Shown: positions 1 through 10,234 of the stretch, in pieces | Numbering within the stretch: the first letter of the stretch is position 1 | Layout: every line of letters begins with the position of its first letter | Origin: Silicimonas sp. | Lineage (GTDB): Bacteria; Pseudomonadota; Alphaproteobacteria; Rhodobacterales; Rhodobacteraceae | DNA length: 47,263 nucleotides | NCBI GenBank assembly: GCA_013003245.1 | Contig: JABDJX010000235.1 | Coordinates: 1 to 47,263 of the forward strand | Direction: 5' to 3' | Notes under the pieces: model-generated | The model's database searches: none | What the model was told of the DNA's origin: nothing | Seen by the model: only the letters and a program-made list of their open reading frames with translations | Translations under genes and position numbers: made by a program

Positions 1-37
1 CCCCGGATCGCGGCGGGCAAATCCTGCCGCGAAAATC

Positions 38-1297
38 TCAACTCGCTGCCGTTTCCTGCTGCGCATCGGCGTGGATCATCAGTGGTTTGGCGTCAGCACG
101 CACAGCCTCGTCGTTGACCACAACCTCGGTCACGCTGTCGAGACCAGGCAGATCAAACATGGTATCAAGCAGGATGTTCTCCATGATCGAGCGCAGCCCA
201 CGCGCGCCGGTCTTACGCTGAATTGCCAGCTTGGCAATCGCCTTGAGTGCATCGTCGGTGAAAGTCAGTTGCGTGTCTTCCAGATCGAACAGGCGCTGGT
301 ACTGTTTCACAAGCGCGTTCTTCGGCTCGGTCAGGATGGTGACCAGCGCGTCCTCGTCCAGATCGGTCAGCGTCGCAATCACAGGCAGCCGGCCGACAAA
401 TTCTGGGATCAGGCCAAACTTGAGCAGGTCCTCTGGTTCCAACTCCTGAAACACCTCGCCCACGCCGCGGCTGTCGTTGTCTTTCACATCCGCGCCAAAG
501 CCGATGGCAGAGCCTTTGCCGCGCTGCTGGATAATCTTTTCCAGGCCTGCAAACGCACCGCCACAAATGAACAGAATGTTCGTCGTATCAACCTGCAGGA
601 ATTCCTGCTGCGGATGCTTGCGCCCGCCTTGCGGAGGCACAGAGGCAACCGTGCCTTCCATGATCTTCAAAAGCGCCTGCTGCACGCCTTCACCCGACAC
701 ATCGCGGGTGATCGATGGATTGTCAGATTTGCGCGTAATCTTGTCGACCTCGTCGATATAGACGATGCCGCGCTGCGCGCGCTCCACGTTATATTCGCTG
801 GCCTGCAACAGCTTGAGAATGATGTTCTCAACATCCTCACCCACGTATCCCGCCTCGGTCAGCGTGGTTGCGTCAGCCATGGTGAACGGCACATCCAGGA
901 TACGCGCCAGTGTCTGGGCCAGCAACGTCTTGCCACAGCCCGTCGGGCCGATCAGCATGATGTTGGATTTCGCCAGTTCGATGTCAGATTTACCAGCATG
1001 GTTCAGACGCTTGTAGTGGTTGTGCACGGCCACCGACAACACGCGTTTCGCATGCGCCTGGCCGATGACATAATCATCCAGAACTTCGCAAATCTCGGTC
1101 GGTGTCGGCACCCCGTCCGACGACTTCAGCCCGGCAGTTTTCGTCTCCTCGCGGATGATGTCCATGCAAAGCTCGACGCATTCATCACAGATAAAAACCG
1201 TCGGCCCGGCGATCAGTTTGCGCACCTCATGCTGGCTTTTGCCACAAAACGAGCAATAGAGAGTGTTTTTGCTGTCACCGGAATTATTCGCCATCAC
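38..1297 (-). CDS. clpX: ATP-dependent Clp protease ATP-binding subunit ClpX
   Basis: 419 aa; N-terminal C4 zinc finger ([11 protein letters not shown]...[10 protein letters not shown]), Walker [22 protein letters not shown] motifs typical of ClpX; next to clpP. Confidence 0.98.
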   Translation of the reverse strand: MMANNSGDSKNTLYCSFCGKSQHEVRKLIAGPTVFICDECVELCMDIIREETKTAGLKSSDGVPTPTEICEVLDDYVIGQAHAKRVLSVAVHNHYKRLNHAGKSDIELAKSNIMLIGPTGCGKTLLAQTLARILDVPFTMADATTLTEAGYVGEDVENIILKLLQASEYNVERAQRGIVYIDEVDKITRKSDNPSITRDVSGEGVQQALLKIMEGTVASVPPQGGRKHPQQEFLQVDTTNILFICGGAFAGLEKIIQQRGKGSAIGFGADVKDNDSRGVGEVFQELEPEDLLKFGLIPEFVGRLPVIATLTDLDEDALVTILTEPKNALVKQYQRLFDLEDTQLTFTDDALKAIAKLAIQRKTGARGLRSIMENILLDTMFDLPGLDSVTEVVVNDEAVRADAKPLMIHADAQQETAAS

Positions 1298-1413
1298 TCA
1301 ACCTTTTCGGGCCTTCGCCGCCTGCATACTGCGCACTTTTGTCAATCCTAGGGCAGTGCCATGAGGGGTACAACGCAAAATTATATTAAAGATTAAAGCC
1401 AATTGAAACGTGA

Positions 1414-2046
1414 TCAGTTGTCATCACCAACCTGGGCCCGCGAATCCACGATCTCGTCAATCAGGCCCCACTCCTTCGCCTCTTGGGGCGTCATGAAGTT
1501 ATCCCGCTCCAACGCATCCTCGACCTTTTTCAATGTCTGGCCGGTGTGCTTGACGTAGATCTCGTTAAGCTGCGTCTTCAGGCGCTCGGTGTGGCGCGCA
1601 TGGATCATGATATCCGTCGCCTGTCCCTGAAACCCGCCCGATGGCTGGTGCACCATGATCGACGAATTGGGCAGCGAAAGCCGCATCCCCTTGTCGCCTG
1701 CGGCCAGCAGAAGCGAGCCCATAGAGGCCGCCTGCCCCACGACAAGCGTTGCGATCTTGGGCTGGATGTACTGCATCGTGTCGTAAATCGACAGACCCGC
1801 GGTCACAACGCCGCCGGGGCTGTTGATGTACATCGAAATTTCTTTGGTCGGGTTTTCCGCCTCAAGGTGCAAAAGCTGAGCGACCACCAACTGGCTCATC
1901 CCGTCATGAACCGGCCCGTTGATGAAAACGATGCGTTCTTTCAAAAGTCGGGAAAAAATATCATAGGCCCGCTCGCCACGGCTGGTTTGCTCAACCACCA
2001 TGGGAACAAGGTTCATATACGTCTCGATCGGATCATTCATGCTCAC
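1414..2046 (-). CDS. clpP: ATP-dependent Clp protease proteolytic subunit ClpP
   Basis: 210 aa; [24 protein letters not shown] (Ser active site) and MVHQPSGG (His active site) motifs. Confidence 0.98.
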   Translation of the reverse strand: MSMNDPIETYMNLVPMVVEQTSRGERAYDIFSRLLKERIVFINGPVHDGMSQLVVAQLLHLEAENPTKEISMYINSPGGVVTAGLSIYDTMQYIQPKIATLVVGQAASMGSLLLAAGDKGMRLSLPNSSIMVHQPSGGFQGQATDIMIHARHTERLKTQLNEIYVKHTGQTLKKVEDALERDNFMTPQEAKEWGLIDEIVDSRAQVGDDN

Positions 2047-2178
2047 GCCTGCCTTTGTCTCTGATGCGCTTATTACGCATAGGGTGTTGCCAGAGTCTTA
2101 GTATCGCCACCCGGCACCTGCAAGGGCACCCGGACGCAAGCGAGGCAATAGAATCACAGTAACGATTTGTTAACGCGT

Positions 2179-2385
2179 TCAGCTGTGGCGCGAAGGTACA
2201 AGAACGCCAGTTCGACCGTCGTGTTTTGACCAAACGTCAAACAAATCTTCGGCCAGGTTGTCAGCTTCAGTCCGTCCGGACCGCCTTGATGGGCTGCGTG
2301 AAATCGGATCGACCACAACGGGCCAGAAAAACCACACAACAAAAGCACCCAATAACAATACCAGAATGGCAGGCAGTAAAGTCAT
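2179..2385 (-). CDS. small single-TM hypothetical protein
   Basis: Internal start of the 2179..2493 ORF giving MTLLPAILVLLLGAFVVWFFWPVVV..., an N-terminal hydrophobic segment; 68 aa. Confidence 0.45.
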   Translation of the reverse strand: MTLLPAILVLLLGAFVVWFFWPVVVDPISRSPSRRSGRTEADNLAEDLFDVWSKHDGRTGVLVPSRHS

Positions 2386-2653
2386 GTCTTTGTCCCCACA
2401 GACAGTTTTGGGCCGGGCAGATGGCCGGGTCCGTTTCTTAAGGGGAAAAGTGGCGAAATCGTGACCTCTTGGCCAATATTTACGTGACGTCACAGGAATT
2501 TAGGCGGTTTTTTACCCGAAAAATGTGCCTGGCCCGCGCACAACCACAAGATGTCGTAGCTTGATAGCTTTCGGCCCTGCGCGCGACAAACGCAATTTGG
2601 GGCTTGTTCCTGCGTCGCAGCACTTGCACTCTTGTGACAGGGGAGATTCTTGC

Positions 2654-4396
2654 GTGTCTGAAAAACCGAAAAAGCCGTACGAAGAGTTGCGCTCTGCGCG
2701 CTGGTTTGCTCCGGACGATCTGCGCTCGATGGGGCACCGGTCCCGCGCGCGGCAGATGGGGCTGAGCGACGAGGACTGGGCGGGAAAACCGGTGATTGCG
2801 ATCATCAACACCTGGTCTGATCTGTCGCCCTGCCACCATCATCTGCGCGACCGGGCCGAGCACGTCAAACGCGGCATCCTGCAGGCGGGCGGCATGCCCG
2901 CCGAACTTCCTGTGCATGATTTTTCCGAACAATTTTTAAAACCCACATCGATGCTCTATCGCAATATGGGGGCAATGGAGGTGGAAGAGACGCTTCGTTC
3001 GCATCCCGTGGACGGTGCTGTCTTGCTTGGGGGCTGCGATAAATCGACCCCTGCCCTGATCATGGGCGCGATTTCGATGGGCATTCCGTTCATCTTCATG
3101 CCCGCCGGCGCGATGCTGCGCGGCAACTACGCGGGCCAGAAGCTGGGCTCGGGCACAGATGTCTGGAAATACTGGGACGAACGGCGTGCAGGCACCATCG
3201 GCAAGACCGAATGGGACGGTGTGGAAAGCGGCATCGCGCGCTCCTACGGCACCTGCATGACGATGGGCACGGCCTCTACCATGATGTCGATTGCCGAGGG
3301 CTTCGGGCTGACCCTGCCCGGTGCCTCATCCATCCCCGCCCCCGATGCGGGCCACAAACGTATGGCAGCGGCCTGCGGGCGGCGCGCGGTCGAGATGGTC
3401 TGGGAGGATCTGACGCCTGACAAGATCATCACCAAAGCCGCCACGCGCAACGCCACCGCTGTTGCCATGGCAACGGGGTGTTCAACAAATGCCATCATCC
3501 ACCTGATCGCAATGGCACGCCGTGCAGGCATTGACTGGGGTCTCGATGATCTTGACGCTGTGGGCCGCGAAGTGCCCGTGCTTGCCAATCTGCGCCCCTC
3601 TGGCAAAGAATACCTGATGGAAGACTTCTTCTATGCAGGTGGCCTGCCAGCCCTGATGACGGAACTTGGCGATCAGCTCGACCTGTCGGTCACAACGGTT
3701 ACCGGCAAGACTCTGGGCGACGGCATCGAGGGTGCGGTCAACTTCAACGACGACGTGATCCGGCCCTTGAGCAATCCGGTCTACCACGAAGGCTCACTTG
3801 CCGTGTTGCGCGGAAATCTTGCGCCCGATGGGGCCGTGATCAAGCCCGCGGCCTGTGATCCCAAGTTTCATACCCATCAAGGCCCTGTGATTGTCGCGGA
3901 CAGCTATGATGATCTGAAAAAGATCATCAACGACGAAACCTATCCGATGACTCCCGACCACGTACTTGTCCTGCGCAACGCGGGCCCCCAAGGTGGCCCC
4001 GGCATGCCGGAATGGGGCATGATCCCGATGCCAAAGGCGCTTTTGAAAGACGGTCATCGCGACATGGTGCGCCTGTCTGACGCGCGCATGTCGGGCACGT
4101 CTTACGGCGCGTGCATTCTGCACGTGGCACCTGAGGCTTTCATTGGCGGCCCGCTGGCGCTGATTGAGACCGGGGACGTGATCACGCTGGATGTGCCGAA
4201 CCGCGTGCTGTCAGTAAACCTGACCGACGAAGAGCTTGCTGCCCGCCGCGCGAAATGGACCCCGCCTGCCCCCCGGTATGAACGCGGCTATGGCTACATG
4301 TTCACGCAACACATCGAACAGGCCGACAAGGGCTGTGATTTTGATTTCCTGAAAACCGAGTTTGGCGCACCGGTTCCGGAACCAGAGATTAACTAA
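2654..4396 (+). CDS. IlvD/Edd family dehydratase (sugar-acid dehydratase, L-arabinonate dehydratase-like)
   Basis: GTG start at 2654 in the 2525..4396 ORF (MSEKPKKPYEELRSARWF...); IlvD/Edd hallmarks GGCDKSTPALIMGA, SYGTCMTMGTASTM, DARMSGTSYGACILHVAPEA. Confidence 0.9.
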   Translation: MSEKPKKPYEELRSARWFAPDDLRSMGHRSRARQMGLSDEDWAGKPVIAIINTWSDLSPCHHHLRDRAEHVKRGILQAGGMPAELPVHDFSEQFLKPTSMLYRNMGAMEVEETLRSHPVDGAVLLGGCDKSTPALIMGAISMGIPFIFMPAGAMLRGNYAGQKLGSGTDVWKYWDERRAGTIGKTEWDGVESGIARSYGTCMTMGTASTMMSIAEGFGLTLPGASSIPAPDAGHKRMAAACGRRAVEMVWEDLTPDKIITKAATRNATAVAMATGCSTNAIIHLIAMARRAGIDWGLDDLDAVGREVPVLANLRPSGKEYLMEDFFYAGGLPALMTELGDQLDLSVTTVTGKTLGDGIEGAVNFNDDVIRPLSNPVYHEGSLAVLRGNLAPDGAVIKPAACDPKFHTHQGPVIVADSYDDLKKIINDETYPMTPDHVLVLRNAGPQGGPGMPEWGMIPMPKALLKDGHRDMVRLSDARMSGTSYGACILHVAPEAFIGGPLALIETGDVITLDVPNRVLSVNLTDEELAARRAKWTPPAPRYERGYGYMFTQHIEQADKGCDFDFLKTEFGAPVPEPEIN

Positions 4397-5103
4397 TGAC
4401 AACAACTATCGAAAAACTTCGCACTGTCTCGGTCGCGACTTTGGCCACCGCCCTTTACAAGCGCGGTCTGCGCAACCAGGTGATCCAGGACGTGCGCCCA
4501 CTGTCGCCCAAAGACCGCAACATGGTCGGCCCAGCTTTCACGTTGCGCTATATGCCTGCGCGCGAAGACCGCAATCAGCTGGCCGAGTTCCGCAATCCGG
4601 ACCACCCGCAGCGCGTTGCTATCGAACAATGCCCCAAGGGTCATGTGATGGTCATGGACAGCCGCAAGGATGCACGGGCCGCAAGTGCGGGCGACATCCT
4701 GATCACCCGGCTGATGGTGCGCGGCGGCGAAGGTGTTGTGACTGATGGTGGTTTTCGCGACGCCGACACGATCAAGGATCTTGACATGCGGGCCTATCAT
4801 CACCGCCCCTCAAGCCCGACGAACCTGACGATCAACGAGGCCATCGACATCAACGTTCCCATCGGCTGTGGAGATGCGCCGGTCTTTCCCGGTGACATGA
4901 TCGTGGGCGACAACGACAGCGTGATCGTCATACCGGCGCATTTGGCAGATGAGATTGCGGACGAGGCGGTTGAGATGACGGCCTATGAGGATTTCGTGGT
5001 CGAAAAAGTAAAGGCAGGTGCGTCGATCATCGGGCTTTATCCCGCGACCAAAGACGAAAGCCTTGAAGAGTTTGCCCAGTGGCGTGCCCGCAATAACCGA
5101 TGA
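4396..5103 (+). CDS. RraA-fold family protein (putative aldolase/decarboxylase of the HMG/CHA aldolase type)
   Basis: 235 aa; GDILITRLMVRGGEGVVTDGGFRDADTIK matches the RraA-like region with the R..D pair; starts at the stop of the dehydratase. Confidence 0.85.
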   Translation: MTTTIEKLRTVSVATLATALYKRGLRNQVIQDVRPLSPKDRNMVGPAFTLRYMPAREDRNQLAEFRNPDHPQRVAIEQCPKGHVMVMDSRKDARAASAGDILITRLMVRGGEGVVTDGGFRDADTIKDLDMRAYHHRPSSPTNLTINEAIDINVPIGCGDAPVFPGDMIVGDNDSVIVIPAHLADEIADEAVEMTAYEDFVVEKVKAGASIIGLYPATKDESLEEFAQWRARNNR

Positions 5104-5110
5104 TGTCGAC

Positions 5111-5180
5111 GCGCGGTTCACGCGCCGATCAGCCGGGGGTTTCACCCCCGGACCCCCAGAGTATTTTCGCCAAGAAGAAG
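5111..5180 (+). repeat. two-hairpin intergenic repeat, copy 1
   Basis: GCGCG-gttca-CGCGC hairpin, then CCGGGGG-tttca-CCCCCGG, then acccccagAGTATTTTCgccaagaagaag. Confidence 0.75.
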
Positions 5181-5190
5181 GAACGGCCAA

Positions 5191-6066
5191 GTGGAAGTTG
5201 AGTGTGTTGTCGCCTCCCGGTCGCAAATCGGTGAGGGCGCTGTCTGGGACGACGAAGACCAGGCACTGTGGTGGGTGGATATTCCACCGGGGCTGATCCA
5301 TCGGTTTGATCCGCAAACCGGTGAGAATGAAACATGGGACTTTGGCGAGCCTGTGGGATGTCTGGCACTTCGGGCTCGTGGTGGGTTGGTGGTGGCGGCC
5401 AAGTCGGGGTTTTACACCTTCGATCCTTCAAGCGGCCACAGACAGGCGATTTTTGACCCCGAGGCACATCTGCCCGAGAACCGCTTTAACGATGGCACCA
5501 CCGATCCGCGCGGACGGTTCTGGGCAGGCACGATGAAAGATGGCGGCGATCTGGCGCCGCAAGGGACGTTTTACCGGCTTGATCCTGACATGAGCGTCAC
5601 CACATGGCGGAACGGCTTTTACACCACCAATGGTTCGGCCTTCTCACCTGATGGAAGCACGATGTATTTTTCAGACAGTAACCCGGCGCGTCGTACCATC
5701 TGGCGGGCGCCTTACGATCTGGACACGGGCAGGCCCGGCGCACCGGAGGTGTTTCTTGACACCCGCGACATGCCGGGGCGACCCGACGGCGGCACCGTAG
5801 ATGCAGACGGCTGTTACTGGATGGCCGGTGTTGACGGCTGGCAGGTTTACCGGATCACGCCCGAGGGCAAGGTTGACCGGACCATCGATCTGCCTGTTGA
5901 GCGCCCTTCCAAGCCGATGTTTGGCGGGCGCGAACGCGACACACTTTATGTGACCTCGCTGGGGATCGGGTTGAGCGGTGAGCGCCCGCAGCCTTTGGCG
6001 GGCAGCCTTTTTGCCATCACCGGGCTTGGGGTTTCCGGGCTGCCACAGACACGATTTGAAGGATGA
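5191..6066 (+). CDS. SMP-30/gluconolactonase/LRE family protein
   Basis: GTG start; IGEGAVWDDEDQALWWVDI, ENRFNDGTTDPRGRFWAGTM, PDGGTVDADGCYWMA motifs of SMP-30 lactonases. Confidence 0.93.
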   Translation: MEVECVVASRSQIGEGAVWDDEDQALWWVDIPPGLIHRFDPQTGENETWDFGEPVGCLALRARGGLVVAAKSGFYTFDPSSGHRQAIFDPEAHLPENRFNDGTTDPRGRFWAGTMKDGGDLAPQGTFYRLDPDMSVTTWRNGFYTTNGSAFSPDGSTMYFSDSNPARRTIWRAPYDLDTGRPGAPEVFLDTRDMPGRPDGGTVDADGCYWMAGVDGWQVYRITPEGKVDRTIDLPVERPSKPMFGGRERDTLYVTSLGIGLSGERPQPLAGSLFAITGLGVSGLPQTRFEG

Positions 6067-6073
6067 TAGACAG

Positions 6074-6865
6074 ATGATGAACCGGCTTTTGATCACCGGG
6101 GCTGCGGGCGGTTTGGGGGTAGAGATGCGAAAGCGACTTGCACCTTTGGCCAAGACGCTGCGACTTTCGGACATTGTCGATCTGGGCACTGCTGGGGCCA
6201 ACGAAGAGCTCGTCATCTGCGATCTGGGCAACCGGGCTGCCGTGGCCGATCTGGTGCAGGGCTGTGACGGGATCGTGCATTTTGGTGGCGTCTCGACCGA
6301 GCAGCCGTGGGATCCGATCGCGAATGCCAACATCCAGGGCGTGTTCAACCTTTACGAGGCCGCGCGCCTGCACGGCAAACCACGCATTCTCTTCGCCTCT
6401 TCTAACCACGCCACCGGATTTTACCGCCAGGACCATCGCATCGACAACACTGTCTATCCCCGCCCGGACGGGCTTTACGGGGTCTCAAAGGTGTTTGGCG
6501 AGGCGATGGCGCATATGTATCACGACAAGTTCGGGATAGAGACCGCGATCGTGCGCATCGGTTCGTCTTTTCCCGAGCCCTGGGATTATCGCTCTTTGGC
6601 AAGTTGGCTGAGCTACTCTGACTTCCAGACACTGATCACCCGCATCTTCGAGGTTCCCGAACTGGGTTGTCCGATCATCTATGGGGCGTCGGCCAACGCA
6701 ACGACCTGGTGGGACAATTCCAACACCGCCTGGCTGGGCTGGTCGCCAAAAGACAGCTCCGAACAGTTCCGCGCCAAGATTGAGGCAACCGTCGAAAAAC
6801 CAGCCGACGACGAAGCTGTCTCTGTCTGGCAGGGCGGTGTCTTTACGACCATCCACAAGGAGTGA
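6074..6865 (+). CDS. NAD-dependent epimerase/dehydratase family protein, uronate dehydrogenase-like
   Basis: MMNRLLITGAAGGLGVEMRKRL Rossmann motif; YGVSKVFGEAM (YxxxK); pattern resembles uronate dehydrogenases; next to a lactonase. Confidence 0.85.
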   Translation: MMNRLLITGAAGGLGVEMRKRLAPLAKTLRLSDIVDLGTAGANEELVICDLGNRAAVADLVQGCDGIVHFGGVSTEQPWDPIANANIQGVFNLYEAARLHGKPRILFASSNHATGFYRQDHRIDNTVYPRPDGLYGVSKVFGEAMAHMYHDKFGIETAIVRIGSSFPEPWDYRSLASWLSYSDFQTLITRIFEVPELGCPIIYGASANATTWWDNSNTAWLGWSPKDSSEQFRAKIEATVEKPADDEAVSVWQGGVFTTIHKE

Positions 6866-6948
6866 TCTGCACCGATCCTTGAAAGCGACAACAGCAGGCT
6901 CGTCTCCGGTACCTTTTGTGGTAAAACTGCCGCATCAAGGGGTCGCAG

Positions 6949-7506
6949 ATGATGAGAGTTTTTCTAAGTGTCACGGCGTTTGCGCTTGCGGTCCCGGCGC
7001 AGGCTACGGTGATTGATGGCAGTATCTTGCAACAAAACGGCAGCGGCGCCTTTGTCATCCTTGATCCCGAAGACATCCTTGCCGTGGGCGAGGACAACTT
7101 CAACGACGACAACCTTTATGCCTTTGACGAAGACCAGAATATCGAACTGATCGAGCCGGTGCGCGTGGACATCGGCGGCCAAAACGGTGTGATCCCTGCC
7201 GGGACGGTCGTGGCCAGTCACTATGTGTTCTTCGACAGTGTTGCGGGCACCCAGTTCGGGTTTGTCTATTTTGACGCCCCGATCCTTGGAATTGCCGCTT
7301 TGGAAGGCACCATGGCGGCCACTGATTTTCTGGCCAACACCGACGTTATCTATATCGGCACCGAATTGCGTGGGCTAGAGCATGGCGATACGGTTTGGAT
7401 AGACGACAAGGACCCACATCGACTATTCGTGTCATGGGCGGGGTCCTCGCCCGGCGACTATATCCGTGTTTTCACGGAAAAATCCCCCGGTGCTTTGATA
7501 ATGTAG
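6949..7506 (+). CDS. secreted hypothetical protein
   Basis: Signal peptide MMRVFLSVTAFALAVPAQA followed by a D/N-rich domain; 185 aa. Confidence 0.55.
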   Translation: MMRVFLSVTAFALAVPAQATVIDGSILQQNGSGAFVILDPEDILAVGEDNFNDDNLYAFDEDQNIELIEPVRVDIGGQNGVIPAGTVVASHYVFFDSVAGTQFGFVYFDAPILGIAALEGTMAATDFLANTDVIYIGTELRGLEHGDTVWIDDKDPHRLFVSWAGSSPGDYIRVFTEKSPGALIM

Positions 7507-7520
7507 ACGAAAGTCAGACA

Positions 7521-8501
7521 ATGACACTTTTCTCGCTTTCCTTTGTCTACCTGAGTTTCTATTACCTCGCTCTTTTGCTGGCGTTTTGGCGCACGCGCTC
7601 GGGACATGCCTTTAAGTCGCGCAACAGCGTGGCGGCGATGACCGTTGGCGCGGTGGGATTGCTGTTAATCTATGTGCCTGCGCTTTTTGCGCCCGGAGGG
7701 GCAGCGGCCCTGATCCTGATCGCAGCCCTTGCACTTGTTCCGGTCTTTCTTCTTGGGCTTGGCAGTCTTGTTGGCCTTTGGATCGGAAATCTAAAGCCGG
7801 GGGTCGCCGTGCAGTCCGCATGGATTGGTCTTGCGTTGGCTGTCCCGTTCGCCTTGATCTGGACATTGACTGCAGGCCCCACAGAGCGCGATCAAACATG
7901 GACACAGCACAACGAAAAACTCGCCGCATTTCAGAAGACGACTGTGAAGGGGCGTTTGGGACGTTATCCCATCGCGATGCCCGCCTCGCCGCAGATCGAT
8001 GCTTATTACACCTGCCTCATGCCCGTCACAGGCGAAGTGGACGAATGTCATACATATTTCGGACTGGATGCAGGGCTTGGGCGCATCCCCGGCGATGTAC
8101 CGATATTTCGCCTTGTGAACGTGACACGCAAATCCGAGGATTGCACCGTCTCTTGCATGAACTTCGAGCGCCTTGCCAGATGGTGCAGCACACGTAGCGA
8201 CATGGCGCTTGAGGAGTGGTGCAAGAGCGATCCAGCCGAAGAAATTACGTTTTCGTATGATGAGAACCGCCCCGAGGGCTTCATTGCGGGGTGGAACCCT
8301 GCTCCGGTGTCTGTCGAAGGAGCCCTTTTGGACTGCAAGGCTGCGGCACAAGGGATGACCTGCCGCGCGCGCTATGACATAGAACGCAACCTGCAGGTCA
8401 CCATATTGATGCGCGATGCAAGCCCAGAAGACCTGTTGTCACGCTTTGAAGCCGGGCAAGACTATGCCAGTCGGCTATGGTCCGCGATGAAAGTGGACTA
8501 G
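7521..8501 (+). CDS. multi-TM hypothetical protein with a C-terminal soluble domain
   Basis: ATG at 7521 in the 7395..8501 ORF gives MTLFSLSFVYLSFYYLALLLAFW... with several hydrophobic helices. Confidence 0.6.
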   Translation: MTLFSLSFVYLSFYYLALLLAFWRTRSGHAFKSRNSVAAMTVGAVGLLLIYVPALFAPGGAAALILIAALALVPVFLLGLGSLVGLWIGNLKPGVAVQSAWIGLALAVPFALIWTLTAGPTERDQTWTQHNEKLAAFQKTTVKGRLGRYPIAMPASPQIDAYYTCLMPVTGEVDECHTYFGLDAGLGRIPGDVPIFRLVNVTRKSEDCTVSCMNFERLARWCSTRSDMALEEWCKSDPAEEITFSYDENRPEGFIAGWNPAPVSVEGALLDCKAAAQGMTCRARYDIERNLQVTILMRDASPEDLLSRFEAGQDYASRLWSAMKVD

Positions 8502-8515
8502 GCAGGTTAACGGTT

Positions 8516-9334
8516 TCAGCGTTGAGAGACGATCCTGATTTTCGAATTTGAGCGGCGACAACGGATTTCCGACGGCGGGTCGGGAGGTGTTTCCAACGCA
8601 GACAATGGAATGCCATCACCACCGTCGCTAAAGCGCAATTGTGCTCTGCCGGATGATTTCGCGACATAAAGCGCTTCATCCGCAGCGACAAGCTGTTGCT
8701 CAATCGATTGGTCCGGTTTTGTCCAGACCGCACCGATAGAGAGCGTTACCGTCAGGTTTGTTTGTCTTGCTGCGTCGGTAAAGCTCACTGGCAATCCTAA
8801 CCTTTGAGCGACAGCCCTGCCGTGCTCTTCAGAGACGTTAGGAAGAAATACTGCAAACTCTTCACCACCGACCCTTCCGGCCAGGTCGCCGTCTCTTACG
8901 TGCCAGTTCAACCGATGACCAATGGCCTCAATACATCTGTCCCCTACGGCATGACCGTATTGGTCATTGATTTGCTTGAAGTGATCGGCGTCGATCAGCA
9001 TCAGAATCCCTTTGGATGCCTGCGGGATTGCTTTGTTCAGGCGGCTAATAAAGGTGTGGCGGTTAAACACGCCGGAAAGCGGATCAAAATAGGCCCGTTT
9101 TGTCAGTACCCGCAGAGCGGTGACTTGATGCCAGCTGCCCAGCATGAACAAAAGAACGAACGGACCGCCGACCCCGATGGCCTCAATCGCAATTTCGTCA
9201 AATGAGGTTGGTTCACCTTGCAGATACTTGGTGAAAATGACATCCCAGATAACGATGCAAGCGCAAAGCAGGGCTGATTTCCATGCAAAGTCTGACCATT
9301 TTTTGGGTGCAAACCACCCTAGGATTTTTCGCAT
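8516..9334 (-). CDS. GGDEF-domain diguanylate cyclase with N-terminal TM region
   Basis: DPLSGVFNRHTFISRL, LMLIDADHFKQINDQYGHAVGDRCI, GRVGGEEFAVFLP (GGEEF) motifs; hydrophobic N-terminus. Confidence 0.93.
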   Translation of the reverse strand: MRKILGWFAPKKWSDFAWKSALLCACIVIWDVIFTKYLQGEPTSFDEIAIEAIGVGGPFVLLFMLGSWHQVTALRVLTKRAYFDPLSGVFNRHTFISRLNKAIPQASKGILMLIDADHFKQINDQYGHAVGDRCIEAIGHRLNWHVRDGDLAGRVGGEEFAVFLPNVSEEHGRAVAQRLGLPVSFTDAARQTNLTVTLSIGAVWTKPDQSIEQQLVAADEALYVAKSSGRAQLRFSDGGDGIPLSALETPPDPPSEIRCRRSNSKIRIVSQR

Positions 9335-9525
9335 ACTGAATTCCTCACGGAAGTCAGATTATCGTCAGTGGATTAATAGGGCGCTAAACGATGCGCATGG
9401 GGACATCTTGCAATGTGCCACCATTCACCATGTTGTGCATCGCGTTGCACCCAGTTCGTTGTCGACGGTGCACGCGTGTCTTGATAGCGACAGGTACGGC
9501 TGACGATCCTCTCACTCATCATGCC

Positions 9526-9560
9526 CGCCTTTCCGTCGCCCAATGATGGATTGGACGGAC
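9526..9560 (+). pseudogene. dusA 5'-end remnant (frameshifted fragment; putative attachment-site duplicate)
   Basis: cgccttTccgtcgccca-atgatggattggacggac aligns with 10265..10300 of dusA at 30/36 columns. Codes RLSVA, then after a 1-nt deletion MMDWTD, matching RLSVAPMMDWTD of intact dusA. Confidence 0.75.
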
Positions 9561-9772
9561 AATTACAAAAATCATTCATTTACAATAATTTATGTGTTGG
9601 CATCTTTGAAAGCGATACAAGAAGTTATGCTTACGGTCAGAAGATTTGTGTATCGAAGACTGCTTTGCGGACGAAGCAGGAATTCTACGCGTTGTAGGAG
9701 ATTTCGGTCAGACGTGTTAGGATAGACGCTTCCACAGCGCACACAAAGCACTGCAAAAAAGGGGGATTCTAC

Positions 9773-10042
9773 ATGACTAAGGTTGTTGTAACACACGCGG
9801 TCGGAAACATGGAAACATGGTTAGGCGGAGGAGACGTCCGCACAAAAACGTTCTCCGGATTCTGTTCGGGCCACCGAATTTTCAAGCATTCCGACCAAGA
9901 TCGGGTATCAATTGTCTTTGAGGGCGTAGACCTCGACAAGATGAAAACCATACTAGGGTCGTCAGAGGCGGCAGCGAGTAAGGCCCAACACACTGTGATC
10001 GATCCAATCGAATTATACGTAGAGGTTGAAGGAGGCGCTTGA
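9773..10042 (+). CDS. small hypothetical protein, possibly dimeric alpha/beta-barrel (ABM/cyclase-like) fold
   Basis: 89 aa; pattern VVVTHAV..METWL...DRVSIVFEGVDLDKMKTILGSSEAA...IDPIELYVEVE resembles small ferredoxin-like dimeric barrel proteins; preceded by an A/G-rich stretch (aaaaaaggggga). Confidence 0.55.
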   Translation: MTKVVVTHAVGNMETWLGGGDVRTKTFSGFCSGHRIFKHSDQDRVSIVFEGVDLDKMKTILGSSEAAASKAQHTVIDPIELYVEVEGGA

Positions 10043-10155
10043 GCGTCTGAGTAGAGCCAATATTTTTGGTGCGCTTGAGTTTAGACTCAATGTCACCGGC
10101 GCATAAGGCAAGCCAATGCGCGCGTATGCGGCGCACGCAGGGTTGTATTTGCAAC

Positions 10156-10181
10156 GAGTCCGCTGTGCTAAAAGCGGACTC
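10156..10181. repeat. perfect 9-bp-stem hairpin GAGTCCGCT-8nt-AGCGGACTC
   Basis: Read directly in the sequence; in the 10042-10235 intergenic region upstream of dusA. Confidence 0.7.
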
Positions 10182-10234
10182 TCGATGAGAGCAGTACCTA
10201 TCGACGAAGCGGAAGCGCCTTGGTAAGGCAGGAT

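Noticed and set aside
71-1351. 426-aa plus-strand ORF opposite clpX
   Set aside because: Antisense shadow of a clear clpX gene; composition (Arg/His/Gln-rich) typical of high-GC antisense frames.
10042-10220. Riboswitch or structured RNA upstream of dusA
   Set aside because: Only a simple hairpin could be supported; no known riboswitch consensus recognised.
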